A stretch of DNA of 64,000 nt from Yoonia sediminilitoris. GTDB taxonomy: Bacteria; Pseudomonadota; Alphaproteobacteria; Rhodobacterales; Rhodobacteraceae. The notes under the pieces were generated by a model, which saw nothing but the letters and a program-made list of their open reading frames with translations, did not search any database and was not told where the DNA came from. Every line of letters begins with the position of its first letter. Positions within the stretch are counted from its first letter, which is position 1. This document shows positions 60,416-64,000 of the stretch, piece by piece. The DNA is taken from assembly GCF_003058085.1 (NCBI RefSeq), contig NZ_QBUD01000010.1, positions 62,001-126,000 on the forward strand, written 5' to 3'. Made by a program: the position numbers and the translations under genes.

Positions 60416-61615
60416 ATGGACATTCATGAATATCAAGCCAAGGAAGTTCTTGCGAATTTTGGCGTCGCAGTACCCGAAGGCGCGCTTGCCTACAGTCCCG
60501 AGCAGGCCGCTTATCGCGCCCGCGAATTGGGTGGCGAACGCTGGGTCGTCAAAGCGCAAATCCACGCAGGCGGTCGTGGCAAGGCCGGCGGCGTCAAAGT
60601 TTGCAGCAGCGATGCCGAAATTCAGGCCGCAAGCGAGGACATGTTTGGCCGCAAGATGGTGACTCACCAGACCGGCCCTGAAGGCAAAGGCATCTACCGC
60701 GTATACGTTGAGGCAGCGGTGCCAATTGATCGCGAGATTTATCTGGGTTTCGTGCTGGACCGCACATCGCAGCGGGTGATGATCGTGGCCAGCGCCGAGG
60801 GTGGAATGGAGATCGAAGATATCTCAGCCGAGAAGCCGGACAGCATCGTGCGGGCAACTGTCGAACCTGCCGTCGGTTTGCGTGAATTCCAGTGTCGCCA
60901 GATCGCCTTCAAACTGGGGGTTGATGCAGCGCTTGTGCAGCAGATGGTGCGCACGTTGCAGGGATGTTACCGCGCCTTTACCGAGCTTGACGCAACAATG
61001 GTCGAGATCAATCCGCTGGTGATCACAACAGACAATCGCGTCATCGCACTAGATGCAAAAATGACCTTTGATGACAACGCCTTGTTCCGTCATCCTCAAG
61101 TATCAGAGCTGCGCGACAAATCGCAGGAGGATCCCCGCGAAAGCCGCGCTGCTGACCGTGGCCTGAACTATGTGGGTCTTGATGGCAACATCGGCTGCAT
61201 CGTCAATGGCGCCGGTCTGGCGATGGCCACGATGGATACCGTCAAGCTGGCGGGGGGTGAGCCTGCCAATTTCCTTGATATAGGCGGCGGGGCGACTCCG
61301 GAACGGGTTGCGAAGGCGTTTCGCCTCGTGCTGTCGGACAAAAGCGTGCAGGCGATCCTTGTGAACATCTTTGCAGGCATCAACCGCTGTGACTGGGTCG
61401 CCGAAGGGGTTGTACAGGCGATGAAGGAAGTCGGTGTAGAAGTGCCGGTGATCGTCCGTCTTGCAGGCACAAATGTCGAAGCGGGACAAAAGATTCTGGC
61501 GCAATCCGGCCTGCCCATCATCCGCGCATCAACATTGAACGAAGCCGCCGAACGTGCTGTCGGCGCTTGGAAAAATGACCTCTCTCAAGGCACAAAAATG
61601 AGGGCCGCATCATGA
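60416..61615 (+). CDS. mtkA: Malate-CoA ligase beta subunit (malate thiokinase)
   Basis: 399 residues from the ATG at 60416 (GGAGGAG upstream); the longer open frame lies in sga. It is a SucC-type ATP-grasp subunit: [39 protein letters not shown] (about 42), IEINPL-like [31 protein letters not shown] (about 200), and [13 protein letters not shown] with [17 protein letters not shown]. Succinyl-CoA synthetase has the same parts; the neighbours (sga, hprA, malyl-CoA lyase) favour malate as substrate, converting malate to malyl-CoA in the serine cycle. The stop overlaps mtkB (ATGA). Confidence 0.92.
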   Translation: MDIHEYQAKEVLANFGVAVPEGALAYSPEQAAYRARELGGERWVVKAQIHAGGRGKAGGVKVCSSDAEIQAASEDMFGRKMVTHQTGPEGKGIYRVYVEAAVPIDREIYLGFVLDRTSQRVMIVASAEGGMEIEDISAEKPDSIVRATVEPAVGLREFQCRQIAFKLGVDAALVQQMVRTLQGCYRAFTELDATMVEINPLVITTDNRVIALDAKMTFDDNALFRHPQVSELRDKSQEDPRESRAADRGLNYVGLDGNIGCIVNGAGLAMATMDTVKLAGGEPANFLDIGGGATPERVAKAFRLVLSDKSVQAILVNIFAGINRCDWVAEGVVQAMKEVGVEVPVIVRLAGTNVEAGQKILAQSGLPIIRASTLNEAAERAVGAWKNDLSQGTKMRAAS

Positions 61616-62499
61616 GCATTCTTCTTGACCGCGACACGCGCGTTATCGTGCAAGGCATCACCGGAAAAATGGCCCGCTTTCATACGAAAGACATGATCAA
61701 ATATGGCACGAAGGTCGTCGGCGGCGTTGTCCCCGGCAAAGGCGGCGAAACCGTTGAAGGTGTCCCGGTCTTTAACACGGTCGAGGACGCAGTGAACGCC
61801 ACCGATGCCGAGGCATCGCTGGTATTCGTCCCGCCCCCCTTTGCTGCGGACGGCATCATGGAGGCCGCGGATGCAGGCATTCGGTATTGTGTCTGCATCA
61901 CCGATGGCATCCCGGCGCAGGACATGATCCGCGTGAAACGCTACATGTACCGCTATCCCAAGGAACGCCGGATGGTGCTGACCGGGCCGAACTGTGCGGG
62001 CACCATCAGCCCCGGCAAGGCGCTGTTGGGCATCATGCCCAGCCATATCTATCTGCAAGGGCACGTCGGCATTGTCGGGCGTTCCGGCACCTTGGGTTAC
62101 GAGGCCGCGGCGCAACTGAAAGAACGCGGCATTGGTGTGTCCACATCCGTGGGCATTGGCGGCGATCCGATCAACGGGTCATCCTTCCGCGATATTCTTG
62201 AACGGTTCGAACAGGACGACGACACCCACATCATCGCCATGATCGGTGAAATCGGCGGCCCGCAAGAGGCAGAAGCCGCGGACTATATCCGCGACCACAT
62301 CACAAAGCCGGTCGTGGCTTATGTGGCCGGCCTGACTGCGCCAAAGGGGCGCACGATGGGCCACGCAGGCGCGATCATTTCAGCCTTCGGCGAAAGCGCA
62401 TCAGAAAAGGTGGAGATCCTGTCCGCCGCTGGTGTGACTGTCGCCGAAAACCCCGCACAGATTGGCAAAACAATCGCTAACGCGATGGAGGCGGCATAA
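61612..62499 (+). CDS. mtkB: Malate-CoA ligase alpha subunit
   Basis: 295 residues, overlapping mtkA by four bases. It binds CoA ([35 protein letters not shown], residues 10-45), shows the conserved [20 protein letters not shown] (about 124) and [11 protein letters not shown], and carries the phosphohistidine in [11 protein letters not shown] (about 258). It is a SucD-type subunit; serine-cycle placement is inferred from context. The stop overlaps the start of hprA (TAATG). Confidence 0.93.
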   Translation: MSILLDRDTRVIVQGITGKMARFHTKDMIKYGTKVVGGVVPGKGGETVEGVPVFNTVEDAVNATDAEASLVFVPPPFAADGIMEAADAGIRYCVCITDGIPAQDMIRVKRYMYRYPKERRMVLTGPNCAGTISPGKALLGIMPSHIYLQGHVGIVGRSGTLGYEAAAQLKERGIGVSTSVGIGGDPINGSSFRDILERFEQDDDTHIIAMIGEIGGPQEAEAADYIRDHITKPVVAYVAGLTAPKGRTMGHAGAIISAFGESASEKVEILSAAGVTVAENPAQIGKTIANAMEAA

Positions 62500-63470
62500 T
62501 GGTCAAACCAAGCGTTTTCGTCACCCGCCGCTGGCCTGCTGCCGTCGAGGCGGAACTGGCCAAGTCGTACAACACAACTTTCAACACTGACGATCAGCCT
62601 CTTGCACCATGCCAGATTCGCGAGGCCGTCAAACGTTACGACGCGGTTCTGCCAACCGTGACTGACAAACTGACCGCAGAGGCGCTGGACGCACCGAAGG
62701 TGCAAACCAAATTGCTTGCCAACTACGGCGTCGGCTTCAGCCATATTGACACGGGACGGGCGTCGGATCTGGGGATCACCATTACCAACACGCCCGATGT
62801 CCTGTCGGAATGCACCGCTGATCTTGCCATGACGCTGATGCTGATGGTGGCCCGCCGCGCAGGCGAAGGTGAACGCGAGTTGCGCGAAGGGGCATGGACC
62901 GGCTGGCGGCCAACGCATCTTGTTGGAACCAAAGTGTCGGGCAAGACGCTGGGTATTGTCGGCTTTGGCCGGATCGGACAGGAAATGGCCAAACGGGCGC
63001 ATTTCGGTTTCGGGATGAAAATTCTGGTGCAAAACCGCAGCCCCGTGCGGCAGGATATCCTTGATCGTTACAATGCAGTGCAGATGCCAACACTGGAGGA
63101 TTTGCTGCCGGAAAGTGACTTTGTGTCGTTGCACTGCCCCGGCGGTCCGGCAAACCGCAACTTGATGAACAACGCGCGGTTTGATCTGATGAAGCCGGAT
63201 GCGTTTTTGATTAATACCGCCCGGGGCGAGGTCGTGGACGAAATGGCGCTGGCCCAATCGCTGATGTTCGAAACCATTGGCGGTGCAGCACTTGATGTCT
63301 TCGACGGTGAACCCCGGATTAATCCGACATTGGCGCAATGCGATAATCTGGTGATGCTGCCCCATCTGGGCAGCGCCACCCGCGAAGCGCGCGAAGCGAT
63401 GGGCTTTCGCGTCCTCGACAACCTCAACGATTTTTTCGCAGGTCGCGCGCCGCGCGACCGCGTCGCCTAG
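62499..63470 (+). CDS. hprA: Hydroxypyruvate reductase (D-2-hydroxyacid dehydrogenase family)
   Basis: 323 residues. The NAD(P)-binding signature is [17 protein letters not shown] (about 150). The family's [13 protein letters not shown] and [17 protein letters not shown] segments are present, with the catalytic Arg in NTARGE, the Glu in [11 protein letters not shown] and the His in [13 protein letters not shown]. It reduces hydroxypyruvate from sga to D-glycerate. Overlap with mtkB of one base and a 17-base gap to glyA show it is in the same operon. GRHPR/glyoxylate reductases cannot be excluded by sequence, but the neighbours favour hydroxypyruvate. Confidence 0.9.
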   Translation: MVKPSVFVTRRWPAAVEAELAKSYNTTFNTDDQPLAPCQIREAVKRYDAVLPTVTDKLTAEALDAPKVQTKLLANYGVGFSHIDTGRASDLGITITNTPDVLSECTADLAMTLMLMVARRAGEGERELREGAWTGWRPTHLVGTKVSGKTLGIVGFGRIGQEMAKRAHFGFGMKILVQNRSPVRQDILDRYNAVQMPTLEDLLPESDFVSLHCPGGPANRNLMNNARFDLMKPDAFLINTARGEVVDEMALAQSLMFETIGGAALDVFDGEPRINPTLAQCDNLVMLPHLGSATREAREAMGFRVLDNLNDFFAGRAPRDRVA

Positions 63471-63487
63471 AATTCAGGAGTAAAACC

Positions 63488-64000
63488 ATGAACGTCACCT
63501 ACAAAGATAACGGATTTTTCACCCGCTCGCTGGCAGAGACTGACAAGGAGGTGTTCAGCGCGATCACATCCGAACTTGGCCGCCAGCGCGAAGAGATCGA
63601 ACTGATTGCATCGGAAAACATCGTCTCTGCCGCCGTCATGGAAGCCCAGGGCAGCGTGATGACCAACAAATATGCCGAAGGCTATCCCGGTCGCCGCTAT
63701 TATGGCGGCTGCCAATATGTTGATATCGCTGAAAATCTGGCGATTGATCGCGCCAAGGAACTGTTTGGCTGTGAATTTGCCAACGTGCAGCCCAATTCCG
63801 GCTCGCAGGCCAATCAGGGGGTGTTTCAGGCGCTGCTGCAGCCCGGTGACACCATCCTTGGCATGTCGCTGGATGCAGGCGGCCACCTGACCCATGGGGC
63901 CAAACCCAACCAGTCGGGCAAATGGTTCAATCCGGTGCAATACGGTGTGCGCAAGGACACGCTGGATGTGGACTATGACCAACTCGAAGCGTTGGCGCTT
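63488..64000 (+). CDS. glyA: Serine hydroxymethyltransferase, N-terminal part (cut by window edge)
   Basis: The first 171 residues are visible after an AGGAG site. [39 protein letters not shown] (residues about 37-75), then [16 protein letters not shown], then [15 protein letters not shown] and HLTHG are typical of SHMT, which makes serine from glycine and methylene-tetrahydrofolate. The PLP lysine lies beyond the window. It ends the visible serine-cycle operon, linking the formaldehyde-level C1 unit to serine production. Confidence 0.97.
   Translation, partial: MNVTYKDNGFFTRSLAETDKEVFSAITSELGRQREEIELIASENIVSAAVMEAQGSVMTNKYAEGYPGRRYYGGCQYVDIAENLAIDRAKELFGCEFANVQPNSGSQANQGVFQALLQPGDTILGMSLDAGGHLTHGAKPNQSGKWFNPVQYGVRKDTLDVDYDQLEALAL

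Noticed and set aside
1..64000. CRISPR arrays, rRNA, tRNA and insertion sequences
   Set aside because: No short regularly spaced repeats, no tRNA- or rRNA-like stretches and no transposase-like protein or terminal inverted repeats were noticed on reading the window.

Overview
The window looks like an alphaproteobacterial chromosome or chromid from the Rhodobacteraceae/Roseobacter group: moderately GC-rich, tightly packed, with many ATGA/TAATG start-stop overlaps, a cyclic beta-1,2-glucan synthase, FnrL/Dnr-type promoters and a serine-cycle methylotrophy operon. No rRNA, tRNA, CRISPR array or insertion sequence was seen. The assignment is an inference from gene content; no search was possible.

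Region A (1-15.3 kb) is the distal half of a contractile injection system cluster of the phage-tail-like type: hub C-terminus, gpV spike, PAAR-like tip, gp25, baseplate J, a 1599-residue gpI-like protein with eight tandem repeats, and two large unassigned structural proteins. No capsid, terminase or lysis gene is visible, so it looks like an extracellular or cell-associated injection device and not a prophage. A sigma-54-type AAA+ activator and a small membrane protein sit on the opposite strand beside it.

Region B (15.3-45.2 kb) is a stress and low-oxygen block: UspA-NdvB, a cyclopropane fatty acid synthase, a phosphoribosyltransferase/hydrolase/erythromycin-esterase fusion, three Hsp20 proteins, a Deg protease, a 1505-residue CheB-CheR-PAS-kinase-receiver hybrid, a MacAB-like exporter, a COG2187-like kinase, a class II amidotransferase, an ATP-grasp protein and a FAH-family hydrolase. 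FNR-like boxes (consensus TTGAT-N4-ATCAA) occur in front of most of its transcription units. In several the box centre lies 27.5-28.5 bases from a plausible -10 hexamer, which suggests one oxygen-responsive regulon. Matching boxes also precede units at 14958, 48207 and 54453.

Region C (45.2-57 kb) is accessory and the least familiar part. It holds a cytosolic three-enzyme fusion (SGNH hydrolase + trypsin-like protease + endonuclease/exonuclease/phosphatase-fold domain), a small protein followed by a subtilase with a long Lys/Glu tail, a degenerate plus an intact ATP-grasp protein, a secreted four-repeat protein, and a membrane-anchored protein with CARDB-like domains. The protease/ATP-grasp group is the best candidate here for an undescribed system, possibly a peptide- or protein-modifying one.

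Region D (57.2-64 kb) is a serine-cycle cluster: malyl-CoA lyase and a LuxR-type regulator on the minus strand, then divergently sga, mtkA, mtkB, hprA and the start of glyA. The glycine/serine to hydroxypyruvate to glycerate steps and the malate to malyl-CoA to glyoxylate + acetyl-CoA steps are all present. The intergenic region between regulator and sga carries CTACCCA/TGGGTAG operator-like palindromes.
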